Source: Ramicandelaber brevisporus (Eukaryota; Kickxellomycota; Ramicandelaberales; Ramicandelaberaceae). Taken from it: DNA of 17,490 bases. Within the stretch, counting starts at the first letter, position 1. Each line of letters opens with the position of its first letter. Below, in pieces: positions 1 to 11,300 of the stretch. The translations under genes were made by a program, and so were the position numbers. Below the pieces are notes generated by a model. It ran no database searches. It had not been told where the DNA came from and saw only the letters and a program-made list of their open reading frames with translations. The stretch is taken from NCBI GenBank assembly GCA_025201865.1, contig MU602719.1, positions 10,020 through 27,509 of the forward strand, read 5' to 3'.

Positions 1-160
1 AATACAAACGCACTTAATGAGCCTGTTTACAGCGCCGGTCACAGCTTGACCGTCTTTAGCTAGAAGCAACAATCCGGCATCCTAGCAATCCGCGACTAAA
101 CTTTCAACAGTCGTTTCTTCAAATATAGAAGCAATCTTCAAAATCATAATAATCTGGCTA
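1..160. other. 3' flank of the secreted-protein gene
   Basis: No supportable gene is present. This is the downstream flank of the minus-strand cysteine-rich protein gene. The transcript end presumably lies here, but no AATAAA is visible on the minus strand. Confidence 0.4.
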
Positions 161-820
161 TTATTGATTGATGGTAACGGCTTTTGCCCAACGGCCGATG
201 CATATTATGTTACCAATCTTTATAAAGCAATTGTCCGCTGGTGGGCAGCTTGGAACTGGCGGGGGAGGTGGGCAAGTTAGTGGTGGTGGTGGTAACGGAG
301 TTGTTGGTCTCTCCACAACAATGCTTTTAAATCCGGCAATGCAAGTATCCTGTGACTCTTCACATGGACCTCCATCTACAACCTTTGTGAGATCAATCCA
401 GTTGCCCGTCTTGCATGTGCGCGTAACACTTCTAAACAAGCCTTGACCACAGATTGCACGTGACTGAGAACACATAGCCGTAATGTCAAAATCATTCAGA
501 CAGATCAAATTATCGGCGGGGACATCGCTCGGCGGGGATGGCGGGGGCAGCGGTTGGTCTGGCGTAATTAGCGTGCCAAAGGTGGCTATGCATGTCTCGT
601 TAGTTGTGCCACATGGTCCATCGTTGTCTATCTTGGAGAGGTCGATTGTAGGTCCAGATGCGCAAGACTTTGTGATGGCAGTGAAGAGATTATGGTTGCA
701 TTGTGTACGCGTCAAAGAGCAAGCCGCGGTGGGATCAAAGTTATTCAAGCAGAATACATCGCCAAGCACAAGCTGGCTGAAGGTTAAGAGTATAAAAACT
801 AAAAGATAGTTCAAGTACAT
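161..820 (-). CDS. Secreted cysteine-rich protein with two six-cysteine repeats
   Basis: The family is not recognised. The protein is 219 residues from the ATG at 820. It opens with a hydrophobic stretch (residues 3-19) ending VLG-D, a plausible signal peptide with cleavage after Gly20. Two modules follow (C24-C77 and C107-C160), each with six cysteines spaced C-x9-C-x6-C-x11-C-x16-C-x6-C, identical in both. They are separated by a Pro-rich linker, and a second Pro-rich stretch leads to a tail with four further cysteines. The paired cysteines imply disulfide-bonded extracellular domains. The layout recalls fungal wall or carbohydrate-binding modules, but this is a guess. An in-frame ATG at 907 would add 29 residues; I prefer 820 because it has G at -3 (907 has C) and puts the signal peptide at the N-terminus. 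The next gene upstream is CHD1, on the same strand and functionally unrelated. Confidence 0.75.
   Translation of the reverse strand: MYLNYLLVFILLTFSQLVLGDVFCLNNFDPTAACSLTRTQCNHNLFTAITKSCASGPTIDLSKIDNDGPCGTTNETCIATFGTLITPDQPLPPPSPPSDVPADNLICLNDFDITAMCSQSRAICGQGLFRSVTRTCKTGNWIDLTKVVDGGPCEESQDTCIAGFKSIVVERPTTPLPPPPLTCPPPPPVPSCPPADNCFIKIGNIICIGRWAKAVTINQ
341..502 (-). repeat. Six-cysteine module, copy 2
   Basis: This is the second copy of the cysteine module (C107 to C160 of the secreted protein). All five inter-cysteine spacings equal those of copy 1. Both copies contain CLN-x-FD near the start, an IDL-T/S-K motif before the fifth cysteine, GPC at the fifth cysteine and TCIA at the sixth. The pattern indicates an internal duplication. 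Confidence 0.8.
590..751 (-). repeat. Six-cysteine module, copy 1
   Basis: This is the first copy of the cysteine module (C24 to C77 of the secreted protein), directly after the predicted signal peptide. It has the spacing C-x9-C-x6-C-x11-C-x16-C-x6-C and is joined to copy 2 by a linker containing PPPSPP. Confidence 0.8.
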
Positions 821-1158
821 ATCAGCACAAAAAATAATAATAAAAGTATAGGGGGACACGATGGATGATGGAGTGCTGGAGTCAGGGAAGCAACGATGGA
901 ATGACATTGGGATTAAATGCTGAAGCTGACAAGTAATATAACATTCTTATGATATATTACAAATGTTCCAGTTGGGACACCATCAGACCGCCATCGTTAA
1001 ATTAAAAAGGGCAATTTATCGACCACTCGTTGCTCTGACGTGCACTGACATCTCATTCTAATATGCTTTATATTGAAATTAGATTACCATATTATTTAAA
1101 TTGAGATGTCAAACGAGGAAGGGGAATAACGAAAAAGGGTGAGTGACAAAAAAAGATA
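821..1158. promoter_or_regulatory. Spacer between CHD1 3' end and the secreted-protein gene
   Basis: These 338 bases must hold the CHD1 3' untranslated region and the promoter of the secreted-protein gene, both on the minus strand. On the minus strand an AT-rich stretch lies just upstream of the chosen start (about 829-850) and includes CTATAC, a possible but unproven TATA-like element. The rest shows no recognisable gene or repeat. No AATAAA follows the CHD1 stop. Confidence 0.35.
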
Positions 1159-4021
1159 TTAAATTCTGGAAGGATGTGGTGGTGAGCGTGGCGACATTTT
1201 AATCACAGATTTTGTTGGCGACAACGGAATGTCACGTTGTGGACTGCGCACCTGTTGAGACTGCTGTGCTTGAGTTGGAGACCGTGGCGACATGGATGCC
1301 TTGGCTTGCTGCTGCTGCTGCTGTTGATGCTGACTCTCCAGCTTGCCATACAACTCGGCCAGCTTCGCGCCATTGACATTGGTTGGCCAGAACTTGCTCA
1401 CATAATCCCACAGCTCGCGACGCTTGCGATCCATGGCACGCTCGCTGCTGCGCACGGCAGCAGATGAAGCACGCCCTTGCTGAGAGTCAGGCTGAGAGGC
1501 AGAAGTGGCACCAAGAACAAGCTCATTGATGTAACGACCAATGGCGCGCATGAGCTCAGGCAGCAGACGCTTCTTCTCATCAGCATCCTCGCTGTAGCGC
1601 AGATTGAGCAGTCTCTTGAGCTGTTCAACCATTGGAGCCATGTCCTGCTGGATCTTGGCCGATGAAGACGAGTTGGATGTAGTGCGGAAGATGCTGTCCA
1701 ACGCTCGCTCACGGCTAGTTGGAGACGAAGGCAATTGGTCACCAGGGTGTTGGCCGCTGGTTGAACCCTTGGCTGACTGCTTGCCATTCAAACGAGGAGT
1801 GCGCGGCGTAGCAGAAGCGGCGATAGCGGCGGGTTTGCGCTTTTTCGGCGTCGGCCGAATGTACTCATCCTCGCTTTGTTGAGAATCAGTGTCGTCTGCA
1901 GCAGCCTCACCACTGCGAACACGGCTGCGGCTGCGGCTGCGTTTGCGCTTGCTCTGTCCTCCATCATCGGAGTACTCTTCGATTGGATCATCTTCCAGCT
2001 CCTCACCGCCTGCTACGTTGGAGGCTGAGCGACGGCGGCGAGCAGCAGCGGCAGTGGCACCACCAGGATTCGGTTTCATAAAGTCAGTGATTCGACGAGA
2101 TGATGACTTTTGCTGCTGCTGCTGACGGGCTGCTGAGGCACGACGTCTCTTACGTGGAGAGGCCATCTCCTCTTCATCATCTTCATTAGCATCAGAATCA
2201 CCGTGTTCAGTTCCATCATCACGAGCTTGGCCAGCACGTTGGTTTCTGTTGCGTTTCGCTCCACCAGCAGCCTTGGCGGCAGCTGCATTCTTCCGGACTA
2301 ATCTGGTCTGCTCTTGTTCGCGCAGCAATCTCAGGAGATAGTCAACACGACGACCCAGATGCACAGCCTTTGGAGTTCGAGTATCCTTGTCACCATTGGG
2401 CAGCTTTTCAGAGAGGAAGAACTTTTGACCAATGTTCAGGACAGCATCAGCACCAACGGCTTCCCAGTTACCGTAGCCGTACAAGTAAACACCAATAAGC
2501 AGGAGAGAATCATCAACAGAGCTCCACTGGCACTTCCACTCAGAGTTGTGGCGAGCAGGCAGAGTGAGACGGAGGCGAGCAAGGTGAGCGCGGTCAATAT
2601 TGGTCAATGACTGCGACATGCCAGCCGGGAGTGCAGCATCAGCAGCAACAGAGCCATTGCCAGAGCTGGAGGGAGCAGACTTCATGTGTTCCTCGATGCG
2701 CTTTGCCAAACAGCGGAAATCAACCAGACGAGTAATATAGGAACCAGCGTTGAGCTGGACACCCTTAACAGTGACAGTGATGAACGGGGCGTGCTTGTTA
2801 CGAGCAGTGAGATAGTCAGCCAGCTCTTCATCAGTTGCAGGCGGCTTGGCCAGCGGCTTGGACAGATTTGTCTTGCGCAGCATTGAGCGCTTCGATGCAC
2901 TCGCAGCAGAGGCAGGCTCGTCATCGGCGCCATCACCACCATCGGCCGAGTCATCAGCTGCAGCAGCGGACTTGTTACTCTCATGGAGCTGCTTCATATC
3001 AGTATCAGCTTCATTGCGAAGAGTGGCGGCACAGTCGTCGTGCAGCAATTTGACGCTGGCAAGCACAGCAGCTGGAGTCTTGTGTTCAAGTCGAGCTTCC
3101 TTCAAGACATCATTATGGCGCTCTTCCAAGTCGCCCCATTTTAGCAATCCTCGCCACAGTGCACGCAACTCACGCTCAGTCAAATCTCCAGGGTTGATAT
3201 TGACAGGATCTCCACGGCGACGTCCTCTAGCAGCTGGCGTAGCAGAGCCACCGTCATCTTCAGCACCAGACCCTTCGGCAGTGTCAAAGCCATCATCGGC
3301 AGAAGCTGCAGCTGCCGCTGCTGTACCGCGCTTGCGAGAGCCCTTGGAAGATGCACCTTCGCCATCATTGGCATAGTTGACTTGCTTCTTACGGCTACGA
3401 CGACCACCGCCGCCCAAGCCATCATCGCCAGTGCCATACAATTCCAACAAACGCTGCTGCTCTTCTTCTTCCTCAGCCTTTACACGATCAGCCTCGGGTA
3501 CAATTGATTCCCATGTGGCTTCACCATCGCCATTCTTCTTTTCGTCATCACCAGCACCCAATGTGAAGTCAGCAACTTTGAACTCGCTAAAGAAGTCATC
3601 ACCAACGTCATCTGCGTCTCCAATGTGATTCTCAGCACGAGCTAAAATATCATCCAAATCCAAGTCATCCAATGTACGCTGTTGCTGCTCGGCACTGTTT
3701 GCATCTTTGGTAAAGAGACTCTGCGCACCAAATTTGAGAATCGAGGAAAGATCCTCTCGAGTGAGATTGCTGGCTGTTGAGTTGCCCTGAGCAGACGATG
3801 TGGTGCCAAATGCAGATGACATTCCATTGGCCTCGAGTCCAGGCGTAACAAACTCAGAGCCGCCGGCAGATGGACCTTCAGAGCCTTGGCGAGTCCCTCC
3901 TTCTGTAGAAGCAGGCGTTTGAACACCAGATGGATCCAGCTCACCATCGATCGCTGTGCCACCAAGACCAGTGCGATTCAAAAGGGCATTTGCAACATCA
4001 CCTGCGCGCGGAGCTTGTTGC

Positions 4022-4055
<34 letters not shown>

Positions 4056-7000
4056 TAGACTGTTGTTCCATGCGGCGCATGATTGCATACTCTAGCACTC
4101 GCTTCTGTTTTGCACGCTCACAAATACTCTCTTCAACAGTGTCCTTAGTCACAAATCGATATACATTGACAGCCTTTGTTTGACCAATACGATGAGCACG
4201 AGCCATAGCCTGCAAGTCATTCTGTGGATTCCAATCACTGTCAAAGATGATGACAGTATCTGCAGTCCATAGATTGATACCCAAACCGCCAGCACGAGTG
4301 CTGAGCAAAAACGCAAAGTCAGTAGAGCCAGGCTTGTTGAAGTGATCGATTGCACGCTTGCGCACATCTCCAGAAGTGCCGCCATCGAGCCGCTGGAATG
4401 CATAGCTCTTGAGAGATAAATAGTCACTCAGAATATCAAGCATACGCACCATTTGGGAGAAGATGAGAACACGGTGGCCATCAGCCTTGAGGCGAGTGAG
4501 AAGCTTGTCCAGAAGAGTCATTTTGCCGCTGTTGCGAATGAGTCCCTGCAGCTGATCATTTGGAGAGCCACCGGGTGGTTCAGCGCCATCAATAAGGTAC
4601 GGGTGGTTGCTGACTTGCTGCAAGCGAATCAGAATGTTGGTCAACGACAATGGCGGAGCTTTGACAGTCTGGCCGCCAGCAGTTTCGGCAGAAGCACGAA
4701 CCAACTGAGCAAAGTTACGAGTGAGAATGTTCTTGTAGTAGTGAACTTGCATTGGAGACAAGTCAACTCGAAGAATGCGATCAGATTTGGGTGGCAGCGA
4801 CTTTTCGACATCCTTCTTGGTGCGACGCAGAACATATGGGAACAGACGACGCTGCAAATCACGGATGCGCTCTTCTTGGAGACGCTGCTTCATTTCGGCA
4901 CTATCAGCATCAGCAGACTCGCCATTCTCATTGGATTCAGTAACAGCAGTGGCAGCTGCAGTGGGAGCAGCAGCAGTATTAGTATTAGTGGCTGTTGATT
5001 CGGCCACAACAGACATCTTGATAGGAGCAGTCTTGGCAAGCTCCAGCTCAAATGCTTCATCATCGGCAGCAAACTTGTCGGGCATCAAGAAACTGACCAG
5101 CGAGCGCAATTCTTGGAGCGTGTTTTGCAGCGGAGTGCCTGTAAGTAAAATGCGGCAGCCAGTGGACAATCCATTGAGCTTCTCATGCAATTGCGATGAA
5201 GCGCTCTTGAGACGATGAGCTTCATCGATAGCCAGGAAAGCCCAATTGATGTGCTGGAAGAAGCTACTATCGCGCACTACAAATTCATAAGTAGTCAGCA
5301 ATACATTGAATTTAGTGCGCGCAGTCAAAGCGGCCTGTGATAGAGTGCTCCAGCTGAGTCGCTTGCCATTTGCATTGGGTGAGAACATCTCAAAAGTCTT
5401 GATGATTTCACGAGAATTGGTGTTGCCAGAGTAAGTAATCAGATTCAATTCTGGAGCCCATTTGGCAAACTCACGTTGCCAATTTGTAACAGTCGCCAAA
5501 GGAACAACGACCAACATTGGGCCATAGACTTTCTGCGTGTTGAAGAGCCATGAGCAGTATGAGACGGTCTGGACTGACTTTCCAAGACCCATTTGATCAG
5601 CATTGAGTCCAGATTCATTTTGAGACCACAGCCGAGCAAACCAGTTGAGCGAGATGAGCTGATAGTCGCGCAATGTGCCACCAACGAGATAAGCAGGCTG
5701 CTCAGCCAGCTGCTTGAACTTGGGACGCGCCACTTTGCGATTCTGCGCAGTTGTTGACAGCAGTGGAATGGCACTGCGGGCAGCCACTTGTTGACTCTGC
5801 GAGCGCGCGTAATAAGCATCAATGATTGGCTGCACATCATCCTTGAGGTCAGATGCCAGCTCCCATGTGCACTGATCATAGGGCAGGTCAGTCCACTTGC
5901 ACAGATACTCTACCTGAGAAGAGATGGCGTCAATGTCGTCGCCCGGACGCGGTAGTGCCTCGCGCTCAGCAATGATGCGCTCGATAGTGCAATAAGTTTC
6001 AAACTGTTCCACAGCCAGATTGCGATCCATGTCCAAACGCTCAATGTCTTCAGCTTCAACCTCATCGCTGTTGCGGAGAATAGCCTCAGGCAGCACCACT
6101 TGGCGGAAGTAGTTCTCCACTTTACGGAAGCCCTTGTGAGCTGATAGATAGTCGATGGTGTTCCATGTTGATGCTTGATAACTCCATCCCTGCCATTTGA
6201 TGTGATACTCTACATGTGCCATCTCGCTGACGCCAGTCCATGAGCCATCCTCTGTGAGTGGACGTGAGTTGACAACCTTGTCAACAACATCCTCATCAGG
6301 CGGCTCTTGGATCGGAGACTGAATAGCAGCACGGCCAGATCCACCATAATCTTCTTCATCACCAGCGCCATACTTGCTGCCACTGCCCTTAGACTTTGAT
6401 GACTTGGACTTGCTCTTGGAGCCACTGCTGCCGCTGCCGCTGCTGCGAGGCTTGGCTGGTTTGCCATCATCGTCTAAATAGTCATCTTCATCTTCAAAAA
6501 TGTCATCATCGCCATACATTTGGTCTTCAGCATAAACAGCAGAGCTCTTTTGGCGAGACGAGAACCGAACAGGCTGCATTGATGGCTCAGCCTGTCCAGA
6601 TGATGCTTTGGACCGTGATGACTTCTTTTTCTTGTGACGATGACTCTTGCTGGAGCTACTTTTACTACGACCCCACTCAACATCACTGCCATCAGATGAT
6701 TCAATCTCACTCTCATCCATAACTTCATCCGCATCCTCATCTTCATCTTCATAATCACTGCCACCACGCCGACGACTGGTGCGCGACCGAGAAGAACCGC
6801 CAGCAGATGACTTGCCCTTGGCTTTTGATTTACTTCTAGACTTGCTCTTTGACTTTTTGCGGCCAGCACCAGGACGGTAGTCATCATCATCTTCATCATC
6901 ATCATTAATCGCATATTTGGAACCGCCATAGCCATAGTCATCATCATCATCATCGTCCAAGAAGTCATCAATTTCATCATAATAGTCATCATCGTAGTAG

Positions 7001-7512
7001 TCATCGCCATCATCAGTGTACCGCGACCGCCGAGCCGATGCTGATGATGCTGACTTTTTCTTACTGGACTTGCTTTGGCTGGTGGCAGAAGTAGTGGCGG
7101 AGGATTTGCGTGCAGGTGCTGGCTCATCATAATAATCATCATCACCATCATCGTCACCATTATCATCATATTCTTCATCATCATCTTCTTCTTGTGCGTA
7201 ATCTTGATCATCATCTTCTTCAATGCGATAGTGAGAGTGTCGAGCAGTAGATGTCCCTTCGTGAATGACCGGTGCAGAAATGGCGTTTCCATTGTAGTTG
7301 CCACTCTCTTCCTTTTCATCGTCATCATCGTCATCGTCATCAAAGAGATGCGCCGATGATGATGATACTGGTGCACGATGAATAGCAGCAACATCAGAAG
7401 CAGCAGCAGCAGTATGAGTGTCTTGGTGACCTTGACCAGCATCAGTAGCATCATCGGAGTCGTAGTCAAGCATGTGGCGACTGCCGAGAGAAGCGCCACT
7501 CGATCCGTCCAT
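1159..7512 (-). CDS. CHD1: CHD1-type chromodomain helicase DNA-binding protein
   Basis: A nuclear ATP-dependent nucleosome remodeller of 2117 residues; the family is known to slide and space nucleosomes in transcribed chromatin. The N-terminal ~400 residues alternate Asp/Glu runs with Lys/Ser/Arg blocks. Chromodomain 1 (~409-468) keeps the KWQGW pair matching the Trp residues with which human CHD1 binds H3K4me; chromodomain 2 is ~502-571. ATPase lobe 1 (~611-990) has motif I DQMGLGKS (639-646) and the DEAH box (763-766). Lobe 2 (~1000-1130) ends with ARAHRIGQ. A 13-Gln run follows (1154-1166), then SANT (~1441-1500), SLIDE (~1651-1738, containing GYGNWEAV and HLGRRVDYLL) and CHCT (~1954-2055, containing LWDYVSKFWP). 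Yeast and human CHD1 are shorter, about 1470 and 1710 residues; the excess is low-complexity sequence and an insertion at ~827-874. The frame opens in-frame at 7575 with TTG, so I chose the ATG at 7512, which has a strong context (A at -3, G at +4). No intron is needed. Confidence 0.96.
4015..4053 (-). repeat. Poly-Gln tract in CHD1
   Basis: Thirteen CAG/CAA codons lie directly after the helicase C-lobe (CHD1 residues 1154-1166). Mixed CAG and CAA codons interrupt a pure repeat. Further short Gln runs occur near 2111-2125 and 1306-1326 in the same gene. Confidence 0.9.
6474..7450 (-). repeat. GAT/GAC-rich acidic repeat region of CHD1
   Basis: The plus strand is dominated by TCATCATC-type triplets, giving runs of Asp codons in the CHD1 frame broken by Lys/Ser-rich blocks. 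The same triplets open a long Met-rich frame one base out of phase, which is a by-product. The tract is a likely site of length variation between strains. Confidence 0.7.
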
Positions 7513-7762
7513 AGTAAACAAACAACAGCTGCACTGAACACGGTAAGAAAATAATAACGAAACAAAACAAAACAAAGAAGCTCAATTGGGATGAATAATG
7601 TCAGTACAAACAGCCTGTACAAGACAGAACACGAGGTTCTCCCCCATTATGCACCCGATGATATTGCTGCTGCTGCCGCTACTGCGGATAACAAAGCAAC
7701 TTTGGCAAGGACTTGCTGAAGAAGACGACGCAGATAGATAGCCTTTGTCTCTCACTCTCTCT

Positions 7763-7798
7763 TTCGTTCGTTCGTTCCTTTGTTCGTTCGTTTGTTCG
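7763..7798. repeat. (TTCG)n imperfect microsatellite
   Basis: A tetranucleotide TTCG repeat with CTTT and TTTG interruptions lies about 250-290 bases upstream of the CHD1 start. It directly follows a CT-rich run at 7748-7763. Confidence 0.85.
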
Positions 7799-7990
7799 GG
7801 AGTCTAATCAAAGTAGGGAGGGAAGAGTAATCAACCAAACAAATCGAGAGCCCGATCATGCTAAACCCTCATCGGTCCGCTTGACGACACGCAGAACATA
7901 CCTTCAATTACAATCAGACAATGAGCCTAGGTATATACAGAAGCACCGCAGCAACCAGATTGTACAACGGAAGCAGTGCGTTAAGGCAAA

Positions 7991-8034
7991 TCGTGCGTGT
8001 GTGCGTGTATGTGTGTGTGAGTGTATGTGTGTTT
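7991..8034. repeat. GT-rich dinucleotide tract
   Basis: An imperfect (GT)n run with C and A interruptions lies about 480-520 bases upstream of the CHD1 start. Alternating purine-pyrimidine sequence of this kind can adopt Z-DNA; no function is claimed. Confidence 0.85.
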
Positions 8035-8358
8035 TCCCTCCGCGCAAAGTAATAAGCCGGAGGAAAAGCAAAAGTGTAGAAATTTGAAGGTTTTTTTTTG
8101 TAGTTATCGAAAGCTGAGGCAAAGTGAGCGGCCGGCAGGGAGGCGCTGGTGTCGCAGAAAACGGCGTACACACGAGCGCGAGCGCGCGCAAAGCAACAAT
8201 GACGGTAATAGACGCTATTAATGCAAGACGCGCGCATCGCCACCATTAAAATAGGCAATGTTTCTTTCTTTTAAAAAACAGAACTGAGAAGTTGATTAAT
8301 ATGAAGACATGGCATGACAATAATGAAGACGACGATGAATACGAATACGAAGATAGCG

Positions 8359-11300
8359 TTACAAGTTGGTAGGTGGAGGCTGTGGAAACATGCCGACGAT
8401 GCCGGAGACGGTGGAGGCTGCAGGCAGCTCGGGCTTGCTCGTAATGAACGAGCCGTGCGATCCTTTGGAGTTGATGGATCGGCCGGACATGCTGAAGCTC
8501 GATGGTGGACGATTGGATAGATGAGGCTGCGGTGATACAGGCGATGGCAGCATGTCCAGACCTGTCGAAGTGACTGAAGATGGTGACTTGGTTGGTAAAA
8601 GAGTGGCAGAGATGGACCGTTTCATGGCAGCACTAGTAGCAGTAGCAGTAGCAGTAGCAGTAGCAGATGTCTGCGATGCAACCAGCACTGAGGGAGACAG
8701 GTTGTTGCGAGCATGCAGAGCAGGCGATGGCGTTGCCGATGGATTTGGGTGGCAGCCGGCTAGTACCTGCAGCATGAGAGCGTCAACGTCAACCTCGCCG
8801 ACGCTTGGACGCTGCGGCATGACATCTCCAGACGACGCCAGTGCTGATGATGCCGTTGTTGAGGACGAATCAGTTGCGTTAGCTGTAACTGAGCCAGAGA
8901 CACTTGAACCGAAGGACATGCTCTGGCTGACCATGCTGTTGCTCGAGATGGGTGTTAGTGCTGTTATTTGCGAGAGGACACTGGCGTCGCTGATGGTCCT
9001 TAAGTGTTGGTGGTGAGGATGGGAAGTGGCAGCTGCAGCCGAGGCGTTGGTGATGGTGGCGCGGGTTGGTGTGCTGGATGCAATGGCCCAGATGTGCTCG
9101 ACATGTTCAATCTTGACAGGCTGTGGCAGTGAATGGACGGCATTGCTGTATGTCAGCGAGTCAGAAGATGAGAATACAGTGGACTGGGTCGAGTCTGTGG
9201 CCGAGGCTACGATGGAGCATGGCGAGGCAAGGTGCGAGATAGATAGCGGCTGGGCAGGTGCTGCTGCTGCTGCTGCTGCTGCAGATGCAGATGATGATAA
9301 TGACATCGATGATGGCGGCGGCGTTGCTGTAGTGACCGTTGCAGGGAAAGTGGCACCGACGGGCGAGATGATGGATGTGGCATGCAGTTGCCTTGATGAG
9401 CTGCTGTGGAATGAGAGTCGATCTACCACCACATTAGTGAACGTCAGTGGACCACCACCACCACCACCACCACTAATACCACCGGGCAACTTGTGTACAG
9501 TTGAAGCTGGGATTGAGGACATTTTGCGCAGACCATGGCCATAATGAGTCTGGTTGTCATGATATGGCTGGGGGATCACGGTGGGTGAATCAGCGCAGGC
9601 AGCAGTCTTGGCAGCAAAGGTGCTGTTCGTGACGGATAGCAGCGAATCCTTGCGAGATGAGCCGTAAAATGTATCTCGGAGTCCAATGTGGCCACCACTC
9701 TGGAGGGCTTGGTCAATTGCACACATGAAGCTGCTCCGGCTGGAACTGAAGTCAGCCAAAGACGCAGTCCGCGAGGCAGGCACACCAATGGCAACAGGCA
9801 GGACATCGGCAACCAGCTTGACAGCACCAGAGCGTGGAGTCAATGGCACACCAGCATTGGAAACGGACGCCACAGCAGAGTCGATGGATCTGCCCGCCAA
9901 ATCAGAAAGGCTGGAAGCCACCGAAGGCACTTGAAAGCCGGGTGGGGAGTACTCGGCACCAATGTTGCCATTGCTTCTGCCACTGCTTCTGCCACTGCCA
10001 CTGCTAGTAGTGCCAGTGCTTGAGCTGGTGCTGCTTGATGAGATGGATGCCGTGTCAGAGGGGTCAGATGTCGCAGCCTTGGGCAGACTTTGAGCCGATC
10101 GCTGCAATGCACGCTGGTAAATCTGGCTAACCTCCGTAATGGGCGACGTTGGTGGAGTGTCATCCTTGGTTTGCGCTGAATGTTTGGAAACTGGACGCTG
10201 CTTGGCCAAAGACGCAATTGACGGTGCTTGGCGGACTTGCGGAAGATTCAATGGCAATGGAGGCTGTTTTGGAGCAGCACCGGATGACTGATGATGCATT
10301 GACGGAGCAGCAACCAATGTGGCAGACCTTTGGCGCTTGTCGGTACTGGTTTGGGCCATTTGCGCAGATGAGGCATTCGAGCTGACATGCTTTGTTGAAG
10401 CCCGTCTCGACAGAGCGTTGGATGAAGCCAGAGCATTTGCCGCCACTGTTCGCATCTCGGCTGGAATCTTGAAGTCTGTAGGCAGCTTGGGCAGAGGTGG
10501 CGGTGGTGCATTGCCTACGGCTTGATTTGGATTCAGCTGGTGCTCAGACTTGGTACGGCGCACGGAAGACGAACCACCAGGCTTTGATTGCGGCTGATTC
10601 TGAGTCTGTTTCGCCAGTGACGCAGCTGGAGTCGGCGGTGCTTCAGTTGGAACAACAAACACCTTGCGTTCAGCTTCAGAGTCGAAGGGAGTTGATGGTC
10701 CAGTGGAGGAGGAAGAGGAAGAGGAGGAGCCAAACAGGCGCTGTGCCAGATTCGAGAAGCTGCGACTGCGGTTTCGGATGGTGCGCTGCTCCGTGTCGCT
10801 TGGCGATTCCAGAGTGGGTTTAATCACCAGGCCAGACGGCGTGGTAGAGATGGGCATCGGAGGCACAGGCTGGCTTGGAACAGCGGGCGGTGCCGGCGCC
10901 ACGGAGGCTCTGGAAAGACGGCGGACAATCGGCAGACCCATAAACGTGCCTACGCTGCCAGTTTTGCGCAATGTGCGGTCAGACGACTTGGCTTGGACTT
11001 GCTTTGAATCAACAGAATCAGGGCCGGTACCAGAAGGCTGGACTGGGTGCGGGAAAGGCATGGTGGGCATTGGCGGCACAGGATCACGAACAAGAACCTC
11101 CGGAGACACGCCGCTGGCAGATGCCATGACGAAGATCTTGTTCAGAGCATCCTGGACGCCGCACAGCCACCAGGTGGCCAGCATGTCCAAGCCGGCATCC
11201 AGAACGAGCGCTACATCGCGCCGCGTCAGCACCAGGTTGGCTTGTCCAGGACGGGAGCGGTCAATGGACTTGTTGATGATGGCACCGTGAAGCGGAACCT

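Larger units (their letters stand above)
7513..8358. promoter_or_regulatory. CHD1 upstream region and 3' flank of the zinc-ribbon/PH-like gene
   Basis: This 846-base spacer carries no supportable gene. It holds the 5' untranslated region and promoter of CHD1, and the 3' end of the neighbouring minus-strand gene. It contains a TTCG repeat, a GT-rich tract, a nine-T run and a GCGC-rich patch near 8173-8189. The short frames crossing it are repeat-driven and show no domain. No convincing TATA or polyadenylation signal was identified. Confidence 0.5.

Noticed and set aside
341-751. Assignment of the cysteine modules to a CBM19-type chitin-binding family
   Set aside because: There is only a loose resemblance in cysteine and glycine placement; the spacing could not be matched with confidence.
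821-907. N-terminal extension of the secreted protein from the ATG at 907
   Set aside because: It would bury the signal peptide 30 residues inside the protein and has a weak start context with C at -3. It is not excluded without transcript data.
2846-3376. A 176-residue plus-strand frame and several similar frames opposite CHD1
   Set aside because: They are antisense to recognisable CHD1 sequence, Ser-rich because of the sense-strand composition, and have no domain.
7513-7575. Upstream extension of CHD1 with a hydrophobic N-terminus
   Set aside because: It opens with TTG. The ATG at 7512 has an excellent context, and a hydrophobic leader would not fit a nuclear protein.
6474-7622. A 382-residue minus-strand frame rich in Met and Lys
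   Set aside because: It overlaps the CHD1 N-terminus out of phase and arises because GAT repeats read as ATG or TGA-shifted triplets in the other frames. The CHD1 frame has recognised domains and a strong start.
7713-8258. Short frames on both strands across the CHD1 upstream region
   Set aside because: They are built from the TTCG and GT repeats (runs such as SFVRSFVR and THTHTRTH) and have no coding features.
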